From the NCBI GenBank assembly GCA_037132015.1, contig JBAXPW010000031.1:1-14397 (forward strand): a stretch of 14,397 nucleotides of DNA. Direction: 5' to 3'. Source of the stretch: JBAXPW01 sp037132015 (GTDB lineage: Bacteria > Patescibacteriota > Microgenomatia > UBA1406 > GWC2-37-13). Positions 7,678 through 14,397 of the stretch are shown here, in pieces. Numbering within the stretch: position 1 is the stretch's first letter; each line of letters opens with the position of its first letter. The position numbers and the translations under genes were made by a program. The notes below the pieces were generated by a model. The model searched no databases, was not told the origin of the DNA, and worked only from the letters and a program-made list of their open reading frames with translations.

Positions 7678-9384
7678 TTACACTTCTGCAACGCGTAATA
7701 CTTCTTCTATTGAAGTAATACCATCCAATGCTTTGAGAAATCCATCTTGCTTCATTATGATAAGCCCTTCTCTACGCGCTTCATTTTCAAGTTCTTTTGC
7801 AGATACTTGTTGTAAAATCATCTTATTGATTCCCTGAGTAATTTTCAAGACTTCAAAAATTGCTATTCTTCCTAAATATCCTGAATTATTACATTCAATA
7901 CATCCACGTCCTCGAACAAGTTTTATTGGTTGTCCGTCTTTATATTGTTTTGGCAACCAATCACCAAGGGTAAGTTTGATATTATCTATAACTTCGATCT
8001 GTGGATCGTAGGATTCTACACATGCTCGACAAACTTTACGACAGATACGTTGGGCAACTGATGCATTGATAACTGATGATATAAGAAAAGGTTCTGCTCC
8101 TAAATCAATAAGTCGGGGAATTGCTGTTGATGCGTCATTTGTGTGGAGTGTCGAAAACACAAGATGTCCTGTTAACGCAGCCTGTATTGCGAGTTGTGTT
8201 GTTTCGTTATCACGAATTTCTCCTACGAGAATAATATTGGGATCTTGACGTAAAAATGAACGAAGTCCAGCTGAAAATGTAAGGCCAGCCTGTGAATTTA
8301 CCTGCACTTGATTAATGCCTTGAAGTTGATACTCTACCGGATCCTCCAATGTTACAATATTGACGCTTGGCTTATTGAGCTTGGTTAAAATAGAATATAA
8401 CGTCGTTGTTTTTCCTGATCCTGTTGGACCTGTAACAAGTATAATGCCATATGGTTTTGAGATTGCCTCTTCAAGATCTTTCATCTGTGATCCTCTAAAG
8501 CCAAGTTCTGACAAGGTGGGAAGTCCTCCTGTTTTTTTGAGAAGACGCATAACAATTTTTTCACCGTGCACTGTAGGTAATGTAGAAATACGAAGATCAA
8601 CTTCTTCCTGACCAATTTTAAAATTAAAACGACCGTCTTGAGGAATTCTTCGTTCATCAATCTTCATTTCAGAAAGTATCTTGATACGTGATACTAATGA
8701 TTCGTGAATACTTCTTGGAAGTGACAATTTTTCTTGAAGTATTCCGTCAATTCGATAGCGTACTCTTGTTTTAGTTTCCTGTGGTTCAACATGGATGTCT
8801 GACGCTCTGCTTCTTATTGCAAACTCAACAATTGTATTGACAATTTTCGCCATTGGAGCTTCGTGAATTGTTGTACCTTGACTAATTTTGTTGATATTTT
8901 CAGGTAATACATCCTTTAGAGCTTCTTTAACTTCTGGCGACAATCCTTGAGTATATGAAAGATTGATTGATTTTGCTATATCGTCATAATTTCCTAGTGC
9001 AAGATTTACTTTTTTACCAGTTTTCTTTTCAAGAAAATCAGCTAAATTAAGATTTAAAGGATCTGTTGAGACTGCATGAATGATGTCAAGTTTAACATCA
9101 TAGGAGTAAGGAAGTATGTTAAATCGTCTTGCCACTGATTCAGGAATCAATAATAAAGCTTGAGAATCGATAGCCGTTGTGGAGATGTCAATATAGGGTA
9201 CGTTGAGAATTTGAGCCTTTTTATTGAGTATAAGATTTTTATTATATCCCGGTTGTTGTAAAATCCACTCATCTATAGGGATATTTTTTTGCAAGGACTC
9301 AACTTCAAGTCTATCTGCGGTAGGTTGATCAATAACTCCATCCTCAACCAACTGATTCAAAAATAGTTTTGGTGTAAACGCCAT
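7678..9384 (-). CDS. pilB: PilB/GspE pilus-extension ATPase
   Basis: Cytoplasmic ATPase that drives pilus polymerisation. At 568 residues it is typical. Domains in order: an N-terminal MshEN/T2SSE_N-like region (about 1-150, with the short segment LNVPYIDIS), then the ASDIHVEP box at 194-201, Walker A GPTGSGKT at 319-326, Asp box TLEDPVE at 345-351, Walker B NIILVGEIRD at 383-392, and His box LVFSTLHTND at 408-417. A zinc-binding cysteine set follows: C448, C452, C455, then C495 and C498 in GCIECNNSGYLGR. The presence of this metal domain distinguishes it from PilT. It is the first gene of the minus-strand motor block and has its own promoter directly upstream (9391-9419), with the ATG only 6 nt from the -10. 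Confidence 0.96.
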   Translation of the reverse strand: MAFTPKLFLNQLVEDGVIDQPTADRLEVESLQKNIPIDEWILQQPGYNKNLILNKKAQILNVPYIDISTTAIDSQALLLIPESVARRFNILPYSYDVKLDIIHAVSTDPLNLNLADFLEKKTGKKVNLALGNYDDIAKSINLSYTQGLSPEVKEALKDVLPENINKISQGTTIHEAPMAKIVNTIVEFAIRSRASDIHVEPQETKTRVRYRIDGILQEKLSLPRSIHESLVSRIKILSEMKIDERRIPQDGRFNFKIGQEEVDLRISTLPTVHGEKIVMRLLKKTGGLPTLSELGFRGSQMKDLEEAISKPYGIILVTGPTGSGKTTTLYSILTKLNKPSVNIVTLEDPVEYQLQGINQVQVNSQAGLTFSAGLRSFLRQDPNIILVGEIRDNETTQLAIQAALTGHLVFSTLHTNDASTAIPRLIDLGAEPFLISSVINASVAQRICRKVCRACVESYDPQIEVIDNIKLTLGDWLPKQYKDGQPIKLVRGRGCIECNNSGYLGRIAIFEVLKITQGINKMILQQVSAKELENEARREGLIIMKQDGFLKALDGITSIEEVLRVAEV

Positions 9385-9390
9385 GTATTT

Positions 9391-9419
9391 AATATAAAGG
9401 TATTTATGTTAAAATGCAA
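9391..9419 (-). promoter_or_regulatory. Promoter of pilBTC, probably leaderless
   Basis: On the minus strand TTGCAT (9414-9419) and TATATT (9391-9396) are 17 bp apart. Only 6 nt (AAATAC) separate the -10 from the pilB ATG, so transcription would begin at or next to the start codon and the mRNA would have no leader. No Shine-Dalgarno is present, which agrees with this reading. Confidence 0.55.
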
Positions 9420-9443
9420 TTATTGGATATTTTAAATTGATAG

Positions 9444-9449
9444 TATTTT
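9444..9449 (+). promoter_or_regulatory. Possible -10 element for the HolB-like gene
   Basis: TATTTT lies 7 nt before the ATG at 9457. A TTGGAT at 9423-9428 could be a -35, but the 15-bp spacing is short. Because pilB diverges here, the 72-bp gap must hold both start regions. Weak call in AT-rich DNA. Confidence 0.25.
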
Positions 9450-9456
9450 GATAATC

Positions 9457-10116
9457 ATGTTGCCATTAATAATAGTAGAATCAGATGAACAAAAAAGAAA
9501 AGAATATATTAATGATTTTATTCTACAGAATAGTATCAAAACTTATGCAGTTTCATCAATTCTTCCAGAGAAGACCGAGATCACAATAGATCAATCGAGA
9601 AGTGTCATAAAAGATCTTAAATTACAGATGCCTTATAAACGGTTATTTGTATTTTATTCGTTTGATTTAGCTAATAATGAGGCTCAAAATTCATTACTAA
9701 AAACATTTGAAGAACAATCAGTGAATAATTGTTTTATTATGTTTGTCGCTAATAGTAATTTAGTATTGCCTACTATCAGATCACGTTCAACTCTAATTAT
9801 TCGCAGTAATCGAGATTTGATGGATAAAAAAGAGACTTCAGATATTTCTGAATATTTATTACAAATATATCAAAATTCGCTTCCAATAAAGATATCATAT
9901 GTTTTTTTATCAGGGGTTAACAGAGAACGATCATTAGAAATATGCGATGCATTGTTATTTTTTTTGAGAAGTCGTATGATAGATAATAAACCTTTTTTAG
10001 TTCCACTTATAAAAAGATGTATCGAAACTCGTCAACTGATTATCTCAAATAATCTTAATCCTCAGCTCGCAGTTGATTCGATTTTTCTTTTCTGGATAAA
10101 ATTACAAACAGTATGA
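9457..10116 (+). CDS. Short DnaX/HolB-like clamp-loader AAA+ protein
   Basis: A 219-residue protein resembling the delta-prime (HolB) and DnaX clamp-loader subunits. Recognisable segments are ITIDQSRSVIKDLKLQMPY near residues 42-60 (matching the usual 'I-x-Q-I-R-x-L' region), NEAQNSLLKTFEEQSVNNCF at about 74-93, and LPTIRSR at 104-110, which sits where the family has its SRC motif. The N-terminal part that normally holds the zinc module and P-loop is missing, so ATP binding is unlikely; delta-prime proteins are often ATPase-dead. I chose ATG 9457; an in-frame TTG at 9448 would add three residues. It overlaps the next gene, a prepilin, by ATGA. This could be the real delta-prime of a reduced genome or a clamp-loader relative recruited to the pilus locus; sequence cannot decide. 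Confidence 0.65.
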   Translation: MLPLIIVESDEQKRKEYINDFILQNSIKTYAVSSILPEKTEITIDQSRSVIKDLKLQMPYKRLFVFYSFDLANNEAQNSLLKTFEEQSVNNCFIMFVANSNLVLPTIRSRSTLIIRSNRDLMDKKETSDISEYLLQIYQNSLPIKISYVFLSGVNRERSLEICDALLFFLRSRMIDNKPFLVPLIKRCIETRQLIISNNLNPQLAVDSIFLFWIKLQTV

Positions 10117-10550
10117 AATTGATAAACGTAAAATCGCATCGGTCATTCTCTTTGATTGAGGTATTGGTTGTCTGTACTATTATTGCTTTACTTGCGACTT
10201 TAGGTGTGGCATCTTATGTGTCAATAAGTAGACAGGTAAAAGACACCAAACGGATAAAGGATATTGAGCAGGCACGAGGGATGGTTGAGTTGTTTAAACA
10301 ATCAAATGTTAATAGTAGTTATCCAACTAATCTTTCAGAATTGGGTACTGATTTAACTGCTTTTAAAGATAATAAAGGAAATTCTTATTATTATTCTGGA
10401 TTCCCTTCGGTATGTGCTTCATCAGGGAGTATTCCCTGTATTGATTTTCTTTTTACAATCAAACTTGAAGATGGGGCAAGTTGTTATTATAGTACATCTA
10501 TAAAATCAGGTACTTTATCAGATTGCCCTACTACACCTCCATCAAATTAA
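10113..10550 (+). CDS. Third type IV prepilin, Ser before the cleavage site
   Basis: A 145-residue prepilin-like protein with leader MKLINVKSHRS, then FSLIEVLVVCTIIALLATLG. Glu at mature position 5 and the hydrophobic helix are as expected. The residue before the cleavage site is Ser11, not the Gly that prepilin peptidases usually need. Ala or Ser is found at this place in a minority of prepilins, so processing may still happen but could be slower. The mature part, RQVKDTKRIKDIEQARGMVE, looks like a minor pilin or pseudopilin, and later cysteines (VCASSGSIPC, ASC, SDC) could form disulfides. Its ATG overlaps the TGA of the HolB-like gene by ATGA, so it is translationally coupled to it, and it lies on the opposite strand from the other two pilins. 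It converges on the large secreted-protein gene with 13 bp between the stops. Confidence 0.85.
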   Translation: MKLINVKSHRSFSLIEVLVVCTIIALLATLGVASYVSISRQVKDTKRIKDIEQARGMVELFKQSNVNSSYPTNLSELGTDLTAFKDNKGNSYYYSGFPSVCASSGSIPCIDFLFTIKLEDGASCYYSTSIKSGTLSDCPTTPPSN

Positions 10551-10563
10551 ATACAATATAGTG

Positions 10564-13500
10564 TTATCGGGATGTATTTGTAACTCTACTTAAATTAAAT
10601 ACACCTAGATATTTTAATACACCCATATATTGATTAGGATTAAAGACAATAAATAATGATGGCTTACTTACATCGTCTTTACGAGAGCGTAAGAGTGTAT
10701 CTACTGGTGTCTGACCAGTATTAATAATATTTCCATTAATTTTTAATGGCAACGATGACGTTCCTAAATTAATTGTATTTGCCATAAGAATTCCATTTAT
10801 TAATTGCACATTAGGAGCTATATTAATGGTATCAGCGATTATCGCAAACGGTTTATTTCCCGGATTGATAACTGTAGCTGTTAATGATATTGTACCTCCA
10901 GTTGAATTTCCTCCAGTAGTATCAGTAACTACTAGAACTGTTCCTTTGTTTGGTGATGGGAATGTTGTACCATCTATAGATGTCCCTGATCTTACCAAAT
11001 ATACTCCCTCTTCTAAATTATTTATACTACTCATTGTTGTTGGTGTTTGTAATGACATCCTATATGAAAGAAATCTTGATACATCCATTTGCACAGAAGA
11101 TGTATATCCTTGGAATTTTAAACCATTTCTTGAAATTATTGTATTGACACCTAAGTTCATGGAATTATCTTTTGAAATAGTGAGACCGACACCATTAAAT
11201 ATCCCAACACCATCTCCAATATTAAAGTACGTATTTCCACCAGTAGTTCCTATATCAGTATCATCATCATCAAATTTACTTATAGTTGCTGGTATTTCAA
11301 TATTTATCTTGTCTTTATCATAATATGACGCATTTTTTAGTTTATAAAACCCAAAATCATTGCTTAATGAAAAACTCACATTCCTAGTTATTGTTGATAT
11401 ATATCCACTTACACGAGGATCAAAATTAATAGCAAAAGAACAATTAGATTGAGTGCTTATACAAGAGGATGTTGGGAAACAATATAGTCCTGAATATCTA
11501 TTTGATGAACCATTAGTTAGAGAATACGTTTGAGAAGGAACTGGATCACTATTTACATTATCTAAGGTTATTGTACAAGAATATCCATTCTTTAGATTTG
11601 AATTTGAAGGTGATAATGAACAATTTGTTCTAACTCCTTGAGTGTTTAGTGAAGTAATACTAATCATACTTGAATTATTTAATACATTTGCACTACAAGA
11701 TGTGGTTCTATTTTCAACATACTCGCCTGCTGAACCGTCGATTGTTATAGAATCATACGCTTTTTTATGAATTGTGGCAGTAGCACTTGTTCCAACTCCT
11801 GTATTATTCTTTGGTCTAATTATAAAGTTATAATCTCCGTTTTCTGACAATAATTTTGTATTTTCAGTCATATCAAATAAATACGAAATAATCCCTGTGT
11901 TATTAGCTTGAACGGTATTAGAATAATTGAAGCCATTTGGCCCTGAAACAATAATATCAAAATATTTATTTTCGTTATTATTACAACTATTTCCCCAATT
12001 ATTATCGTAAGTCCAATTTAATCTTAATCTTCGAGAATAAAAATCTCCACCATTAGAAATTACGCGATTATCAACTTGCAAACTACTATCCATCTCATTA
12101 AAAGTAATTGGACTCAACATGCTAATAGGTACAGAGCTTATACAACACGTAGTATTGAGAGAACTAGCAGTGTTTCCAAATTGACATGAGGATCCATTAG
12201 ATAAGTTTTTTGGTACTACGGTATATGAAAGAGGTGTACGACCATTACATATATTTACATCAGTAATTATATCTGTATAAGAGTGTGATGTATTCTGGAC
12301 ATCTTGAGGTAATTTGGCAACACCATCTACAAAACTATATAGATCATAACCCGTGATATTTGATTCAGACGGAGTCCATGATACATTAATATTTGCTGAA
12401 TTTGCACCATACGTTACAGCAGTTTGCACATCTGCTACTGCAGAAGGTAAGATACAGCAAGTTGTGGTGCTGGTTATAGGAGTAGACGTATTACAAGCAG
12501 TTGGATTTGATCCATTATATGCAGTAATAGTTGCAGAAAGTGATGTTTTGCCATCACAATATTTTTTATCTATAGAATATGATGAAGAACGAGTTGTATT
12601 ACCACTGTATTCATTACTTTTTGTTACATTTCCAGTTTTATAAACAACTCCGTAACTACTCGTATTTGTACCATCATGTATCCATGTAGTATCAAGTGTT
12701 GTCTGATCTGAGGAATTTGGTTGTAGAGTAAGATTGCTTACTGCTGAGGGTGGTGCATAAGAATTTATAGTAATGAAGGCATTTGCTCCACAGAATTGAT
12801 ATATGGTACCAGTTGTAGGGTTAGTATAAGGAAAAGTGAGAAACGAATTTCCTGCACAATAATGTCCAGTTGCATCATATGCATTTACTGCAATATAGTG
12901 TGTTCCTGCTGAAAATGATGTTGATCCATTAATACTGCTTATATTATCAACTCCAGTTATATATGACCAACTACTTGCAACTAGAGGATTGGAACTTGAT
13001 GAAGCTTTATACATGTCTAATCGTTTTAGACCACCTTCGGGATCAGTGGCATTTGCTATATAATTAACAGTTGTATTTGCACAAACTTTATTTGGACCAC
13101 TCACTGTAGCTGTTGGAGGATTGCTATCATCGGGTGTAAATATTATATCCATTCGTGTAGAACCGCCGTCATTTGATACAGCAAAAGACCCTCCAAACAT
13201 AGTTAGCGTCGTTCCAGCTCCTCTTGTTTTTCGTGTTACACCATTTTGATCTGTATATGAAAATTCGCCACGATTGTATGATGCGGGTACAGTAAATGTA
13301 ATCACATGTGGTCCACATCCACACCCAAAATCACCTCCATCAATATTTGATGCATTAAGAAGATAATAGCCATTTGTATTAGTTGTGGCAATAAGATCAT
13401 GCCATACACCATTGCTATCTCGTCCGCATCCCGTATCTCTCCAATTCATATCTAATCCAGCTATACCAATTCCTGAATTTGTAGTGATAGTTCCTTCTAT

Positions 13501-13593
13501 ATTGTGTTTAACTGCGTCAACTCGATGAGTTACAATAATAGGGAATAAAAACAATGCTACTATAAATAGAGTCTTAATATTGGATAATCTCAT
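10564..13593 (-). CDS. Large secreted Cys-rich FN3-type protein, candidate pilus/surface adhesin
   Basis: A 1009-residue protein not assigned to a named family. It starts with a signal peptide (MRLSNIKTLFIVALFLFPII, cleavage likely near VDA at residue 27). Residues about 30-155 look like a carboxypeptidase-regulatory/Cna-B-like beta domain (IEGTITTNSGIGIAGL...TNTNGYYLL). Two FN3-like modules follow at about 282-380 and 382-484. Both begin with PSAV and close with a vicinal pair TTCC, so they look duplicated. A Cys-rich middle follows, then DDDDTD at 775-780, and a beta-solenoid-like end with NLGVNTIIS, IIADTINIAPNVQLINGILMAN and VFNPNQYM. The whole is rich in Ser, Thr and Asn. It overlaps the SurA-like gene by 20 nt and lies beside a prepilin gene, so a pilus-tip or envelope adhesin is inferred. 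No TM anchor or LPXTG is seen at the C-terminus. Confidence 0.75.
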   Translation of the reverse strand: MRLSNIKTLFIVALFLFPIIVTHRVDAVKHNIEGTITTNSGIGIAGLDMNWRDTGCGRDSNGVWHDLIATTNTNGYYLLNASNIDGGDFGCGCGPHVITFTVPASYNRGEFSYTDQNGVTRKTRGAGTTLTMFGGSFAVSNDGGSTRMDIIFTPDDSNPPTATVSGPNKVCANTTVNYIANATDPEGGLKRLDMYKASSSSNPLVASSWSYITGVDNISSINGSTSFSAGTHYIAVNAYDATGHYCAGNSFLTFPYTNPTTGTIYQFCGANAFITINSYAPPSAVSNLTLQPNSSDQTTLDTTWIHDGTNTSSYGVVYKTGNVTKSNEYSGNTTRSSSYSIDKKYCDGKTSLSATITAYNGSNPTACNTSTPITSTTTCCILPSAVADVQTAVTYGANSANINVSWTPSESNITGYDLYSFVDGVAKLPQDVQNTSHSYTDIITDVNICNGRTPLSYTVVPKNLSNGSSCQFGNTASSLNTTCCISSVPISMLSPITFNEMDSSLQVDNRVISNGGDFYSRRLRLNWTYDNNWGNSCNNNENKYFDIIVSGPNGFNYSNTVQANNTGIISYLFDMTENTKLLSENGDYNFIIRPKNNTGVGTSATATIHKKAYDSITIDGSAGEYVENRTTSCSANVLNNSSMISITSLNTQGVRTNCSLSPSNSNLKNGYSCTITLDNVNSDPVPSQTYSLTNGSSNRYSGLYCFPTSSCISTQSNCSFAINFDPRVSGYISTITRNVSFSLSNDFGFYKLKNASYYDKDKINIEIPATISKFDDDDTDIGTTGGNTYFNIGDGVGIFNGVGLTISKDNSMNLGVNTIISRNGLKFQGYTSSVQMDVSRFLSYRMSLQTPTTMSSINNLEEGVYLVRSGTSIDGTTFPSPNKGTVLVVTDTTGGNSTGGTISLTATVINPGNKPFAIIADTINIAPNVQLINGILMANTINLGTSSLPLKINGNIINTGQTPVDTLLRSRKDDVSKPSLFIVFNPNQYMGVLKYLGVFNLSRVTNTSR

Positions 13594-14397
13594 AAGATTT
13601 TTTTATTGATTCATACCAATCATTAAAATTTGCAACTGTCCCGTCTCTTTTTTCACGCACTTGTCCAAATACATATACTGCGTCAATATATACCATAGGC
13701 ATTTTTTCATTTTCATTTGAAAAGTCTTTTATTTTGTAATCAGGTGAGGGCACTTTATCTTTAAATACCATAAGTGGCGTCATCTCTCCTACGTTTAAAT
13801 TCCAGAGTATTTCTCCTAATTGAGGATCAAAATATATTTTTTCATTTTTATCTGCATCTATTGTAAGTTCAGCATTTATCTTCCAAACTTTATCAACTTT
13901 CTTGAGTGATTCATCGCTCTTAATATTATCTATAGCTTGTTCTATTGTCATCTTACCATCTTTTACCTCATGATAAAGATTGCTCATCTTTTGGTTTGCT
14001 ATTTTTTTTGCCTCTTCGTAAGGATACTGTCCTAATTGTTGATTAAAAAACCACAACACCACTGCTTTTCCTTTTATATGAGCAGAATCAGAAGAAATCT
14101 TTAACTCAATATGATCAACAAGTTTTTTTCGATTTATTACATTGATTAAGTTTGAATTATAACTATCTGCATTTAACTGTATTAATTTCTGCTTCTCACC
14201 TTCTTGGAGTAATATTGATTGTTTGATGATATATTCTTTTACTCCTGCTTCCTGCTTTTTTTGTTCTGAAATTGGATATGATTGAAGAAAGGTTTTCACT
14301 AAAGATTCATAGATAGATTCTTTTCCCACTTGCATCACTATCTTGTTATTATCCACAACGTTCACATTATCATTTTTTTGAATACTTGTTGGTGAGA
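13574..14397 (-). CDS. SurA/parvulin-like peptidyl-prolyl isomerase or chaperone (5'-partial)
   Basis: The frame stays open to the right edge of the window, so the N-terminus, including any signal or membrane anchor, is missing; a GTG at 14363-14365 is probably internal. The visible region begins with a SurA_N-like helical part (VGKESIYESLVKTFLQSYPI; IKQSILLQEGEKQKLIQLNA), followed by YEEAKKIANQKMSNLYHEVK, as in proteins with a parvulin domain. Then comes FDPQLGEILWNLNVGEMTPL, which corresponds to the typical 'FxxALFxLKPGExSxPV' of rotamase domains. Such proteins assist folding of exported proteins outside the cytoplasm. The stop overlaps the start of the 1009-residue secreted protein by 20 nt, which suggests that protein is a client. 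The catalytic His and Cys of active parvulins are not obvious, so it may be a chaperone only. Confidence 0.65.
   Translation of the reverse strand, partial: SPTSIQKNDNVNVVDNNKIVMQVGKESIYESLVKTFLQSYPISEQKKQEAGVKEYIIKQSILLQEGEKQKLIQLNADSYNSNLINVINRKKLVDHIELKISSDSAHIKGKAVVLWFFNQQLGQYPYEEAKKIANQKMSNLYHEVKDGKMTIEQAIDNIKSDESLKKVDKVWKINAELTIDADKNEKIYFDPQLGEILWNLNVGEMTPLMVFKDKVPSPDYKIKDFSNENEKMPMVYIDAVYVFGQVREKRDGTVANFNDWYESIKKSYEIIQY

Noticed and set aside
10826..11323. A 165-codon plus-strand frame opposite the large secreted protein.
   Set aside because: The repetitive Val/Pro/Thr composition mirrors the Ser/Thr/Asn-rich antisense gene; there are no domains or start signals.
12353..12643. A 96-codon plus-strand frame opposite the FN3-like modules.
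   Set aside because: Shadow frame of the large secreted protein, no support of its own.

Overview
The window is AT-rich and gene-dense. TGA serves as a normal stop (it ends the genes at 4186 and 10116), and almost no gene has a clear Shine-Dalgarno sequence. Together with a compact type IV pilus (T4P) locus whose prepilins, PilB, PilT and PilC look like those of candidate-phyla bacteria, this suggests a Patescibacteria/CPR genome, perhaps Microgenomates. That placement is inference from gene content and composition only. No rRNA, tRNA, CRISPR array or insertion sequence was recognised.

Layout. (1) 52-885, plus strand: a MntA/HepT (type VII) toxin-antitoxin pair. The antitoxin frame is broken by what looks like one missing A in an A5 tract, and the toxin has Tyr in place of the usual His in its HEPN motif. 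(2) 983-2005, minus: a divergent MreB-like actin. (3) 2042-4186, plus: an O-antigen ligase/polymerase-type membrane protein with a C-terminal TPR-like tail, convergent with the pilin genes. (4) 9384-4194, minus: pilB, pilT, pilC, then a near-consensus promoter and two prepilin genes. (5) 9457-10550, plus: a short DnaX/HolB-like AAA+ protein overlapping (ATGA) a third prepilin gene. (6) 14397-10564, minus: a SurA/parvulin-like protein, cut by the window edge, overlapping a 1009-residue secreted, Cys- and Ser/Thr/Asn-rich FN3-type protein.

How the parts may work together. PilB and PilT would extend and retract a pilus assembled on PilC from three prepilins. The large secreted protein is a candidate tip or surface adhesin, folded with help from the co-encoded SurA-like protein. 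The ligase-like enzyme may glycosylate pilin or another surface component. PilM/N/O, a secretin and a prepilin peptidase are not in the window. The most useful regulatory observation is a 16-bp near-perfect palindrome filling the 17-bp spacer of the TTGACT/TATAAT promoter ahead of the two pilin genes.
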